The position numbers and the translations under genes are program-made. Positions 11,880 through 21,692 of a stretch of DNA of 64,000 nucleotides are shown in pieces. Every line of letters begins with the position of its first letter. Position 1 is the stretch's first letter. The notes beneath the pieces are model-generated. The model did not search any database. It was given only the letters and a program-made list of their open reading frames with translations, and was not told the origin of the DNA. The DNA comes from Hemileia vastatrix (lineage: Eukaryota; Basidiomycota; Pucciniomycetes; Pucciniales; Zaghouaniaceae), in NCBI GenBank assembly GCA_030280995.1, contig JASXTE010000002.1, positions 23,194,183 to 23,258,182 of the forward strand. The letters are read 5' to 3'.

Positions 11880-12511
11880 TGAAAGTAATTGTTTCCACCT
11901 TGAGCAGGTTTCTGGCTCAAAGGAATAGCAGTACCATCAACAAAACCAATACATCCTGGGAAGCCCTCTGCTTGCATAACCTGAGATGATTCAAGTCGCT
12001 CTTCTTTTGTTGGCCAGGTGAGAAGTTGAGATTACAAGGAGTTGATGGCAGTGATACATTGTTTGGTATAAGTGTTAATTGAACCATACCCTAAATCAAA
12101 GACATTTTCTAAACGTTTCAAAGCAGCTCCATTACCATTTGAACCCAAATGACATAGTGTGATGGCCAATTGAATTGAAGGATGTTGTTGTTCTTTTTGA
12201 GAATTATTGTGAAATATGGGATGATCCTGAATAAGCTCAAGCAATTTAAGGAAACATTCCTGAGAAGTCCTGAACAGCTCTCTAAAACTGGGTGTAGATA
12301 GTTTAAGAAGTGTTTGGATGGTGTACTTGGGGGTATGAAGTACTTGAGGCTTTCTGGGAAGAAGGTAACGTTTCGTGGCCATTTTTGATAAAAAGACAAA
12401 ATCTTCTTCTAGATCAGAATCAGAATCGCAATCAGAGTCCAAGAGCAGTTCAAGAGCCATGAAAGTCATTGCTTTATGTAATTTATCACGATTTGAAAGT
12501 GAGGAAGGCAT
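11880..12511 (-). pseudogene. Harbinger transposase exon 1 fragment (A3)
   Basis: Family A transposase from MPSSLSNRDKLHKAMTF (12511) to the first catalytic Asp region, GFVDGTAIPLSQKPAQ (about 11970-11900), where it breaks off into the hairpin-repeat DNA. A stop lies near 12032 after ITAINSL. All of exon 2 is missing, with the second Asp and the catalytic Glu. The same break occurs in A2 (33815-34460), so the deletion predates their spread. Confidence 0.85.
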
Positions 12512-12953
12512 AACTCTTATATGATATGATATGAAGATGTAAGTGATGTACGATGTTTTGAGTTATGAAGTGTTATGCTGCGGAGTGCTGCGTATGAATG
12601 GGATGATGCTGACAAATCAGTGAAATGGGACTTGATGGTGAAATCAGCACTTTTGATTGAGAAAGTGCGGATTTGAGTGAAATAAGTGACTTATTTCATT
12701 TTGAAATCCACCAGTATTGGGGCTAGTGTGTTTTGGAAATCCGCACTTATTTAAGTGCGGATTTGGTCAAATTTAAGTGCGGATTTGTAAGTGCAGATTT
12801 GCCAGAACTGACACCCCCTAATGTATGGATTTGAGTGAAATTAGTGACTTATTTCATTTTGAAATCCACCAGTGTTGAGGCTAGTGTGTTTCAGAAATCT
12901 GCACTTAAATAAGTGTGGTTTGTAAGTGTGGATTTGCCCAAACTGACACCCCC

Positions 12954-13230
12954 TAATAAAATGTTTCAAATCTCAGTAAGTGGTGTGTGCTGAGGATTTA
13001 TTAGGGGTTGGAGGTCTGTGTGTCACATGTGACAGGGACAGGGTGGGAAAGGAAGAGATGATGTGGCTAACATGTGGTTGTGAAGAGAAAATCAGAAAAA
13101 AAGTGATTATTTGAGGTCATAACTGACACCCATTTTGGAAATAAGTGACTTTCTTTCAAAATTTAAGTGCTGATTTGCTTTGAAATCTTACACTTAAGTT
13201 AAGTGCAGATTTTACAGAACTGAAACCCCC
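12954..13230. mobile_element. Element A-2, Myb-side end fragment of a family A element
   Basis: Matches the Myb 5' flank and Myb-side terminus of family A: 'GGTGTGTGCTGAGGATT', 'GTGTCACATGTGACAGGGA', 'GAGGTCATAACTGACACCC', ending in AGAACTGAAACCCCCTA. A-1 ends exactly where this fragment begins, so A-1 probably inserted here. The rest of A-2 is not recognisable. Confidence 0.6.
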
Positions 13231-13990
13231 TAATATACTGCTTGACTATCTCTTCATATTCATCCTGATTCATCTCTCCCTCTTGAACTTCTCTCCTGTT
13301 CAGATGCTACTTGGAACAACAAATAATTTTCAAGGGCACAATCCTTTCACCTTCTCCTTCTCAATTCATGCCCAATTGTCTAGACCTTACGATGTGAGCT
13401 GACTGTTAGTGATTCATCTATGACTGCTGAATATTTGGCTCTTGGGATGGGTATGAAAGATGCTATATGGATCCCAAATCTCTTCCAAGATATCTTCAAT
13501 AATTTTCCCCCTATCAAAATATTCTGTGACAACAAAGGCGCTATTTCCAATACTAAAGACAATCTAGGTAAAAAGAGAACAAGGCATATTGACAGAAGTT
13601 TCTATATATTTAATGAAAAGCTCTTCTTTAAAAAAGCAACGTTAGACTGGGTTCCTTCAGCCCAAATGTGGGCTGACCTTCTATTACATTGCTTAGGAGA
13701 AACGATGTCTGTGTCTGATAATTTTACTCATTTCTATTTCCAATCTATTCTATATTATTTTTTTTCTCTTTGTCCTGTTATTTTTGTTTGTTTCATGGAA
13801 TATTTATGATGTGGGGATATAAGAAGGTGGATAGCATATACTTTGGGGTGACTAAGTGGGGGGGGATACTATGTACTTAGCCATCTTATATAGCTTGTGG
13901 CCATGGCCCCCTGAGACCCCGGTTCTTTCCGAAGTCCCGGGTTCTGATATTGTGCCACAGGTAAGTAATGCATTTGGTTCCTTCCAGAGT
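13231..13990 (+). mobile_element. Ty1/copia retrotransposon remnant (3' end)
   Basis: A copia RNase H C-terminal region (13420-13690) is followed by a G-run (GGGGGGGATACTATG, about 13858-13875) typical of a polypurine tract, and then what may be the start of a 3' LTR that includes the duplicated phrase 'tattgtgccaca' (about 13950 and 14000). No RT or integrase is visible. Confidence 0.6.
13420..13720 (+). pseudogene. Ty1/copia RNase H fragment
   Basis: Encodes TAEYLALGMGMKDAIWIPNL, FCDNKGAISNTKD and RTRHIDRSFYIFNEKL, the classic C-terminal RNase H signature of copia polyproteins (T/S-x-A-E-Y, C/D-N, K-H-I-D). Normally this is the last domain of a >1000 aa gag-pol. Upstream coding (13240-13420) is frameshifted and holds stops. 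The tail after WVPSAQMWADLL reads on into non-family sequence. Confidence 0.85.
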
Positions 13991-14039
13991 CCTGAGTATT
14001 GATACTGTGCCACAAAAATATGTGTGAGAAAAATAAGAA

Positions 14040-14380
14040 AAATAATTTGTGACCATGGGAAACTTTGTTTTTTACTATTTTGTTTTGTGAAAAAAAAAAA
14101 TTATGATTTCAAATGATTTTTCTTACACTTACTTTTCTCGCACTTATTTTTCTTGCACTTACATTTCTTATATTTATTTTTCTGACCTTACACAAGGCAC
14201 CAAGTAAGAAATCCCTGATGGTGATATCCAGTGCGAGTTGGGGATATTTTAGTGAGGGACATAAGGTCAGAAAAATAAATGTAAGGTTAGTAAGTGCTAG
14301 AAAAGTATGTAAGGAAAATATTTGCAAAAAAAAATAAGTGAGAAAAAATAAGTGTAAGAAAAATATGTAGCAACCATGGA
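14040..14380. mobile_element. Foldback element with subterminal CACTTA repeats
   Basis: The left arm (about 14048-14190: 'TGTGACCATGGGAAA', then iterated 'TTTTTCTTGCACTTA'-like units) is mirrored by the right arm (about 14262-14380: iterated 'TAAGTGCAAGAAAAA'-like units, then 'AGCAACCATGGAAAA'). The short spacer contains 'ggtgatatcc'. The arms are imperfect. It encodes nothing credible; terminal coordinates are approximate. Confidence 0.65.
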
Positions 14381-14509
14381 AAATTTTGTTTTTTAATTCT
14401 ATTTTCTCCAACCTCAATTTTTTTTTTCCTCAAAAAAAATGATTTTTTATTTCTTTTTTTTCTTTTTTTCTTTTTTCCTATTTTTATACAATTTTTTTTC
14501 GTAAAAAAA

Positions 14510-14670
14510 TTTCTCATGGTTGTAAATGAATTTTCTTTCACTTACTTTTCTCGCATTTATTTTTCTTGCACTTACTTTTCTTAGATTTATTTTTCTGACC
14601 TTATGTGTCCCTCCCTAAAATATCACCAACTCGCGCATGAATATCCCCATTGGGGATATCTTACTTGGTG
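14510..14670. mobile_element. Second, one-armed copy of the foldback element
   Basis: Repeats the arm of the preceding element ('CTCATGGTTGTAAATGA', iterated 'TTTTTCTTGCACTTA' units, 'TTTTTCTGACCTTATG', 'GATATCCCC'), but the matching inverse arm is absent. The element is therefore truncated or was recombined with the one at 14040. Confidence 0.55.
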
Positions 14671-14679
14671 TGTAGTGAT

Positions 14680-15630
14680 GGAATTCCAGCCTTGATTCTT
14701 GAAAGCGGAGTGACAGGAACTTGTCAGAAGAGGGTGGAATTGAAGGTGTTTGGGCGAATAACTTTTGAAAAGTAGGAAGATTGGAATCTTAAATGTAATT
14801 TATCCCATCTACTGCTGTTTGCACGCCGTGAAATTGCTATATTCCTTACGAATGTGACCCAAATGGCACCGTTGTGTGTCTGCTAGTAAGAGAAGGGACA
14901 GTGGAAGGAGACCCTCTTTTTCTTTATAGTGCTTTTTGTTCTATCAGGTTAGCAGTATCTCTCACCCACGGGGTTCTTTGCAGTGATGATGGTGATAGAT
15001 TACTCTTGCGCTTTCCGTCTGTAAAGGTTCATGTTAGCTTTCCATCATTATTTAATTCTATAAAAATTAGCTTTAAATTACCCTCATTTTTAGTCTTCTT
15101 CAAAACTAGCGACATTGTTCTGCCACTCGGTTAAAATGGACTAAGCCAAACGATGCTAAAAATAGAAAAGGGGCTCGTAAGCAGCCAAAAAAAGTGTTTC
15201 CTGGAGGAGTCTCTAGGAAATGCACAATCGTATTCTGAATTAACTAATTTTGGTTCAGTTTTGTAAAGAAATGAATTACACTAAATTGAAAGTTGTTCAC
15301 ACAAGGAACAATTGCTTGTATGTTGTATAAACATTGTTTAATTCCGAGTTCCACTCCGGAGTAAAAATAAACTCCTTTCATTTTTTTCCAATCAAGCCAA
15401 CAAGAGTGAGGTTTCAAGATCGGGTGGTATAATTCAGACAGCTTACTCATTAATGGCACAAGCCATGGCACCGCTCTTCAGATTCAAATTATATGAATCT
15501 TATCTACTAAGTGTGCCCTTTTTTCTATCTGGAAAAGAAGTTGGATATATAATCAGCATACTATCAGCTCCGAAAGCCAATTGTTCCCAAAAACCATAGA
15601 TACTTATCCCAACGCGAGAATTTCTAGTTT
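14680..15630. other. Low-repeat segment, no gene identified
   Basis: Composition is visibly less AT-rich and sequence complexity is higher than in the surrounding transposons, and nothing here recurs elsewhere in the window. Open stretches exist, for example 14662-14780(+) reading PALILESGVTGTCQKRVE before a possible GT donor, and 15244-15471(-). No family could be recognised and no multi-exon model could be supported. This may be host DNA, possibly a decayed or interrupted gene. Confidence 0.4.
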
Positions 15631-15651
15631 CATATGCTTACTTTCTTTTCA

Positions 15652-15866
15652 ATGAGTCGCACTGGCGATACGTTGCTGCTATTAGCGATAGCTTTTAGCC
15701 TTTTTGTTTCCATCAATTCTTCGGTCCTCCCCCGAAGCAAACCCGCTCCAGGTATAAATCCGATATATATCCCACCCCCTGAGGCAGGAAAGGTAAGCCC
15801 TTTTGAGATTTGTTTCCATGTATTCCAATTTTCATCTGTCTTTTGCGCAAGAAAAAACCCAAATGA
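15652..15866 (+). CDS. Putative 51-aa membrane/ER protein, two exons
   Basis: Not a recognised family. The ATG at 15652 begins MSRTGDTLLLLAIAFSLFVS, a signal-peptide or signal-anchor-like hydrophobic stretch (residues ~7-21), then a Pro-rich tail (PAPGINPIYIPPPEAGK). Reading through gives only non-conserved-looking sequence. A plausible 59-bp intron 15793-15851 (GTAAGC...TTTTGCGCAAG) with an upstream pyrimidine tract joins exon 2, which ends after four codons as KKPK-stop. A C-terminal KKxx is the dilysine ER-retrieval signal, so a small ER membrane protein is one reading; a small secreted protein is another. An upstream in-frame ATG at 15634 would add six residues. It sits in the least repetitive DNA of the window. 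Splicing is inferred from sequence only. Confidence 0.45.
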
Positions 15867-16246
15867 TTTTTATTCATGGAAACCTAATTTAATCTGCAAT
15901 CACGCGGGTGCGACAGGGTAAGATTATTTCATCAATTAAAGACATGATGTATATTTACTCAACTAAACTCTTAAAAAAATCTTATTTCATGAACGTCTTT
16001 CAGAATATTCAAAATGTCTGGTTGAATATTATTTCTGGCAGTGAATCTGAAATTGATATTTAAGTAACAACAATCTATTTTTATTATCTTGATTATAAGT
16101 GGCTATTGCGGTATAAGTGATATAAAAATATAAATGATAAAAGTCTAACGTAAAGAAAATTAAGATAAATAAATGCTACTCTCTAAATAAATGAAAGTAT
16201 TTCTTTAAAATTACATTGAACCAAAATTATTGACCTGATAGTTATA
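15867..16246. other. AT-rich intergenic stretch
   Basis: AT-rich sequence follows the small ORF. A possible GTAAGA (15917) and AATAAA-like strings are present, but no further exon or repeat could be supported. Confidence 0.4.
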
Positions 16247-16249
16247 TTA

Positions 16250-16447
16250 GGGGGTATCAAAGTTAGAAATCTTCCATTTCAAAATACCTCTTTTTCCTAC
16301 CAAATCAACCATGATTATTTTTTAAAATATGCCATATTGTGCTCCCAAAACACCTTTTTACTGAGAATTAATGTCAAGTATGTGGCTTTCTTTTTGTGTT
16401 GTGAAATACCTTTTAATTAATTACAAATTTTTAACTTTGATACCCCC
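16250..16447. mobile_element. MITE M1 (198 bp)
   Basis: Bounded by TAGGGGGTATCAAAGTTA at the left and TTAACTTTGATACCCCCTA at the right, near-perfect terminal inverted repeats. Flanks GTTATAT and TTGCGG are consistent with the same short AT-target footprint as the large Harbinger elements. It is a short non-coding derivative probably moved by a family B-like transposase. Confidence 0.8.
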
Positions 16448-18416
16448 TATTGCGGCACATTGCAATATAATAGGGGGTGTCAAACATTACAAATCAGCCA
16501 TCAGAAAATCTCATTTTTTTCAATCAAAAAAAAGCTTATTGACTTTCAATTTTATTGATTTTTACTGTTAAATATCTTTCTTTTGATGACCTAATAGGGG
16601 GTATCAATGTTGACTGATCTTCAATTAAATTAATTGCGGATAAAAATCATTATACCACAATTATTTTCTGCAATTATTTTTGCTAATAATGGGGGTAATT
16701 AGAACTTTTACATGTCAAAATTTTCACCTCTATCTGACATTTTTATCCTCAATTTTTCATTACCACATCTTGGACAACTTTCTAGATGTGCCAGCCTCCC
16801 TACCTTGCTGCGCACTCCCATCCTGTCTATTCATTCTATCCATTCAAAACCCCTCTCCATCTCATCTATTTATTTCTTCTCCTTTTCATCTTCAAATATT
16901 TCAACATGCCTCGTCATCATAGATCTTCTCAAAGACAGCCTTCCCCCAGTTGTTCTTCAAATCCCATTACTCCCTCTTTTCCCCGCTCAACTGAGAAATC
17001 AAAGACTTTTCAACTAAAAAAAGATGATCATCTCATACTTATCAACTGGCTAAAAATAAAAACAAATTATGATTCTTGTTTTGGTACTGAGAATGTAACT
17101 AAAGTAGGATGGCCCCCTGCATAAGACATCAATAGCTATCTTCTAATGGCCAATGAATTACAAAATAAGACAATGGGGAGGATTGATCCTTTTCCTTAAC
17201 AGATGTCTGAATGTTTCAAGCATTACTGAGCCAAATACAAGAAGGCAAAGACACTTTCATTTTCTACTGGTTTTGGTATTACTGAAATCAATATCAGTAA
17301 GGGCATAAAATCCATAGATGATAAACTTGAATCTCTATGTCCATACTTTAAAGAGATGGACACTATTATTGGAGTGCAAGCTGATGCTAATCCTGCAAAC
17401 ATGTTGAATGGTGAAGATGCTATCTCCAAACAAGATGTGGAAACAAATCTTTTCCCATTCTCTTCCTCCAATCAAGCCTCCCATGTTCTAAATTCAACAT
17501 ATCTAGATAGCTTTCCAATAGATCCTAATGGTGATATAACCAATGTAATTGCACTCCAGTAAGTTTTTATTTCTTGTCTGGTTGTTTTATTTTTTTTAGT
17601 TCTAAAAAGGCTAATGAAAGAACCCAGGATCCTTAAGCAAGTGAGTCTGAAGCTAGCATCAATGATGAAGAGGAAAATGTTACCTCCAAAAAAACAAAGA
17701 CCATAAACTACTTTGAACTTCAACAGTCAAAGAAAGTGAAACAGAGATAGTTTTTCCCGAACCCCTTTTTCTTCCATTTATGATTTTCTGGAAAAACGTG
17801 AATCTGGTAAGTGATAGCAAACCTCATAATAATTAAGTAAGCTTTTCTTTTCTTTTGTTAATATTCCATTTCACTCTAGGTTAAGTTGAAGTTGCAAGAG
17901 ATACTCTTAACTTTCAAAAGAAACAATACAAGCTCTCTTTACAAAGTAATGATAGGGCACAAGAATTGGAGGAGATGGAATTTTAGCTTTTTTTACAGAG
18001 TGATGAAAGGGTACAAGACTTGGAGGAGGATAAATTAGGGGGTATCAATGTTCAGGGATCCGCAATTAGGGATCAGGAATTTTTTTTCCCGGGATCAGAC
18101 ATTATTAATTGCGGAAGATTCTTATCCACTAGCCCCAGGGCTAGTGGATAAGAAATCCACGATAATGCATTATCCCGCCTCTTATACCCCAATTTCCATT
18201 CCTAATTCCTGATCCCAAACTCATCTCATCCATGATGGATTTTTAAGAAAGTCACATGACTTATAATTGCTGATGCCATCCTTAAGTATTTCCTCACTCT
18301 ATGCTACTTAATTTTGGTGGCGAACACTTAAGTTTTTTTTCTATCTACACACCCCAACTGCACATTTGGCGGTGAATTCCCACTTCCCTCATCACTTAAC
18401 CCTTCCACCGGCAACA

Positions 18417-19675
18417 ATGAAACACCTCTCTACTAGGAAGCTACTTCACTCAACAATGAATGCTATCACTTTTCTTTTAGTTCTTTACTATAAATCTGAC
18501 TCTGATTTGGAAGATGCTTTAGCTTATATGTGTTTTCTTTCCAAAAAGCGTTACATCATCACCAGGGGGCCAAATCTTTATCATGATCCCCGATATGATC
18601 TGGCCTCCATTCTCAACATTCCTCATTTAAACTTCACACAAATTTTTAGAACTTCTCCCGATTCTTTCTTCAAACTTTATCAACTCATCTCCGATCATCC
18701 TATCTTCCATAACAATTCTCATAACAAACAGCGTAATCCTGCCATCCAACTTGCTGTTGCTCTATGTCGCTTTGGCTCAAATGGAAATGGTGCTGCCGTA
18801 AGACGTTTGGATAATCTCTTTAACATAGGATATGGTACCGTGATATTATACACCAAGCGCTGTATGATTGCTATCCTTTCCCTCAAGTCTCAAACTCGTG
18901 CTTGGCCAACTCCAGAACAGCGACTTGAATCCTCTCAAGTAATGCAAGGTGAAGGTTTCCCTGGCTGTATAGGCTTTGTTGATGGCACAACCATCCCTTT
19001 GAGTCAAAAGCCTGCTCATGATGGCAACCATTATTTTGATTGAAAAAAAGGTTTCTTCAAAATCTTCTCCAAGTTCTCATCTTTCACAATCAAACTTTTA
19101 ATCTTCTTTCTAGATACTCTATTGCCGTTCAACTTGTATGCGATGTCAATAAAAAATTTATTGCTTTTCACAGTGGCTGCCCTGGATCATGTCATGACTC
19201 TTCCGTCTTCCAAAGAATGAGGATTTCTCAATCCCCTGAATCATACTTTGACGAATCTCAGTACCTCCTTGCAGACTCAGCATATGCAAGTGGAAAGTAC
19301 ATTATACCTGCTTTCCGTGGTGCAACTTCAGAAAATGACCCCAAAACTAAATTTAATTATCACCTTGCACAATCAAGAGTACGAATTGAACATGCTATAG
19401 GTATTTTAAAGGGACGATTTTCTAGTCTTCGGGAGCTCAGAATCCAATTTCAAAAAAAATTGGAGATCAAAACTGCAAATCATTGGATCTTGACTTGCGT
19501 AATACTCCACAATATTCTAGATGATTTAAAGGATGAGTGGAATGATCTTTATGAAGAAGAGGATCCTGAACCACCACTGGCACTCCCCTCCCTTGATTCA
19601 CAAATCATTCAATCAACCGGCATACGCCCCATTATAATGCCAATTACTCTCCAACATTTCTCTTCACCCTTTTAA
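18417..19675 (+). CDS. PIF/Harbinger DDE_4 transposase (B), one-base frameshift at the exon junction
   Basis: Cuts and pastes family B elements. The start is MKHLSTRKLLHSTMNAITF at 18417; an upstream non-ATG extension is open but other copies begin here. Exon 1 (18417-19050) has a helical N-terminal region and the first catalytic Asp in GFVDGTTIPLSQKPAHDG. Intron about 19051-19113. Exon 2 (19114-19675) has GSCHDSSVFQRM, the second Asp in LLADSAYASGKY, and the catalytic Glu in RVRIEHAIGILKGRFSSL. Spliced length would be about 398 codons, normal for the family, but exon 1 ends GAT TGA AAA AAA G, where the B' copy has GAT CAC AAA AAA AG. One base is missing and a stop is created, so this is either a recent lesion or an assembly error. 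Confidence 0.85.
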
Positions 19676-19679
19676 TTTT

Positions 19680-20025
19680 TAATTTTTATGTTTTCATACT
19701 TTCCAAATGTCCTCTTTGTGTACTTTAATCACTTGGTTTTGTATTTTGGTTTGTTGCATATTCATTTTTTTTTTTGAATTTACGGTGAATATCTTTTTTT
19801 TGGATGGCTCATTGGTTTTCTTTCACTTCCTCAACATGAAATCGCATATTTTCTTATATCGCATATTTTGTCAGTGATTTTTTTTTTCATTCATCACTCA
19901 TATCCTTTTCATCCTCTCCTCAAACATCCCTCAAATATTTTGGTTGCATTTATTTTCTCAACTCAACTCACCAGGTAGGTCATTTTTTTTCTTTTTTCAT
20001 GGTTTTTTATTTGCTAATCATGATT

Positions 20026-20068
<43 letters not shown>

Positions 20069-20082
20069 GCTTTTTTTTTGCT

Positions 20083-20123
<41 letters not shown>

Positions 20124-20234
20124 TGGTTTTTTTGTTTTTTTTGTAAGTGCTTCTATTATTTTTGTTCTAGGGTAAACTAATTTTTGTTTTGCTTTTTTCT
20201 CTTTTTTATCTTTTTATTTTTTTGTTTTTTTTTT
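19680..20234. other. Transposase 3' flank / untranslated-exon-like DNA (B)
   Basis: Shared with other copies ('CTCCAAATGTCCTCTTTGTG', 'GGATGGCTCATTGG', and a CACCAGGTAGGT joint where others have CTCCAGGTAAGT). It then becomes a T-rich run with repeating 'gcttttttttt' units at 20025-20145. No coding sequence. The splice-like joint suggests a 5' non-coding exon of the downstream dioxygenase gene (inference). Confidence 0.5.
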
Positions 20235-21065
20235 CTCTCCTTCACCTCTCTTTATGATCCTCAAGGCCCCCCTTTTTCCCTCTCTTTACCTGTCTCTGAC
20301 CCCCTTTTTACCCCCTTTTTAGCTGCCTCAAATCCCCCTTTCCCCCCTCTTTAGGTCCCTCATCACCCCCTTTCCCCTCTTTTTAGGTGCTTCAATACTC
20401 CCCCCTTCCCCTCTCTTTATGTCCCTCAAACCCCCCCCTTCACCTCTCTTTTGGCGCCTCAAACCCCCCCCTTCACCTCTCTTTACCCACATCAAACCCC
20501 CCCTTTCCCTCTCTTTAGGCGCCTCAAACACCCCCCCTTCCCCCCCTACCTAATCATTATATCCTCCTCTACCCCCCCCCCTGTTTATTAACGAACGATA
20601 GTTACAGATCGTTCGTTAAGTAATCGAATCGTTAGCGATTTGATTACTTAACGAACAATATGTAACCATCGTTCGCTAAGTAGTCGAATCATTAGCAATT
20701 CAATTACTTAACAAACGATCGTTATAGATCGTTCGTTAACATGGAGGTGGGGGGGGTGGGTGTTGGGGAAAGGGTTTGGGGGGTTTGAGGTACCTAAGGA
20801 GAGGGGAATGGGGGGGGGGTTGAGGTGCCTAAGGAGAGGGGAATGGGGGGGTTTGAGGTGCCTAAGGAGAGGGGAATGGGGGGGGGTTTGAGGCGCCTAA
20901 GGTGAGGGGAATGGGGGGGTTTGAGGGAGCTAAAGAGGGGGGAATGGGGGGGGTTTGAGGCAGCTAATGAGGGGGGAAGGAGGGTGATGAGGGACCTAAA
21001 GAGGGGGGAAAGGGGGGTATTTCAGGGGGATTTTGAGGCAGGCAAGGAGAGCATTTGAGGGGGAA
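20235..21065. repeat. Polypyrimidine / palindromic core / polypurine hairpin region (B)
   Basis: 20235-20582 is nearly pure C/T, with tandem units of about 30 bp such as 'CTCTCTTTAGGCGCCTCAAA' plus a C-run. 20583-20742 is a palindromic AT core with iterated GATCGTTCGTTAA / TTAACGAACGAT and AAGTAATCGAATCGTTAGC motifs. 20743-21065 is nearly pure G/A with inverse tandem units ('GGTGCCTAAGGAGAGGGGAA' plus a G-run). It is the largest of the four such structures here and the most regular. Confidence 0.85.
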
Positions 21066-21690
21066 AAGGGGACTTTAATGGGAGATAAAGATGGGTTACT
21101 AACTTTCAAATAAAGATACTAACAAATTTTTGTTTGTAATTTTGATTATTTTTTTTATTTTTTTTGCAGTAATATAGAAAAAAAAAAAATTCTTGCTGAT
21201 AAGGACTGTCCCTCTTATTTACAAAACAAAAAAGGTTTATAATTTTATTTTTATTTTTTATATAATTAATTTTTGTGATTTTGATTTTAATTAAATAATT
21301 TTTTTATTTTTTATTTTAATTTTACTGATTTTTTTTTTTTTCATGATCTTGTGAGAAGGTTTTTAATAACCAATCTTCAGGCTCACTTTTAAATTTTTTT
21401 TTTTTTTTTTTTTGTGTTTTAATTCTTACTGAAATTTTCTTTTTTGAATGAATTTAATTATTAATTTTTTTTAATAGGATTTTGCTTTGATTGTGTTTTT
21501 TAAAATAAAACCACAGGTTTTTTTTTTAAAAATTTTTTTTTTTGGAAAAATTTTTACTGATTTTTTGGTTTTTTTTTCAATTTTATTTTTAAAATAAAAA
21601 AACAGCGTTTTTTATTATTAGGTAGGAATTTTTTTTAAAAAAAAATTGAGTTAAAATTTTATTGACAATTATTTTTTTTTTCAGATCAAA
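21066..21690. other. T/A-homopolymer-rich spacer (B)
   Basis: Long T and A runs without open frames lie between the hairpin region and the dioxygenase. A 'ttttttgcag' joint at about 21160-21170 and 'ttttttttcag' before the ATG at 21693 look like intron acceptors, so the first coding exon probably starts after a leader intron. Confidence 0.4.
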
Positions 21691-21692
21691 AA

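Larger units (their letters stand above)
2784..12818. mobile_element. Head-to-head dimer of two family A Harbinger elements (A0 + A3)
   Basis: The left half (A0, 2784 to about 9126) begins with TAGGGGGTGTCAGTTCTGG and has transposase(+), dioxygenase(+) and Myb-like(-). The right half (A3, about 9128-12818) is inverted: Myb-side flank, dioxygenase(+), transposase fragment(-), ending in ACTGACACCCCCTA. The two Myb-side ends meet in a palindrome centred near 9127 (GCACTTAA-C-TTAAGTGC). Both lack the outermost ~30 bp that a normal Myb-side end has, for example in A5 at 44020-44051. Both outer termini are therefore transposase-side ends, and the flanks indicate insertion as one unit into A-1. Confidence 0.65.
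2479..12953 (-). mobile_element. Element A-1, remnant family A Harbinger split by the 2784-12818 insertion
   Basis: Two pieces, 2479-2781 and 12819-12953, together form the transposase-side end of a family A element. Joining the flanks (..GAGAA and ATGTATGGATTTG..) gives a stretch co-linear with the uninterrupted end of other copies (GAGAAAGTGCGGATTTG), with one A duplicated. The outer terminus is ACTGACACCCCCTA at about 12943-12955. A-1 itself seems to lie in the Myb-side end of another copy (12954-13230). Confidence 0.65.

Noticed and set aside
14874..15134. 86-codon frame (GTVEGDPLFLYSAF..)
   Set aside because: No recognisable domain and no conserved-looking splice context; kept only as part of the unassigned low-repeat segment.
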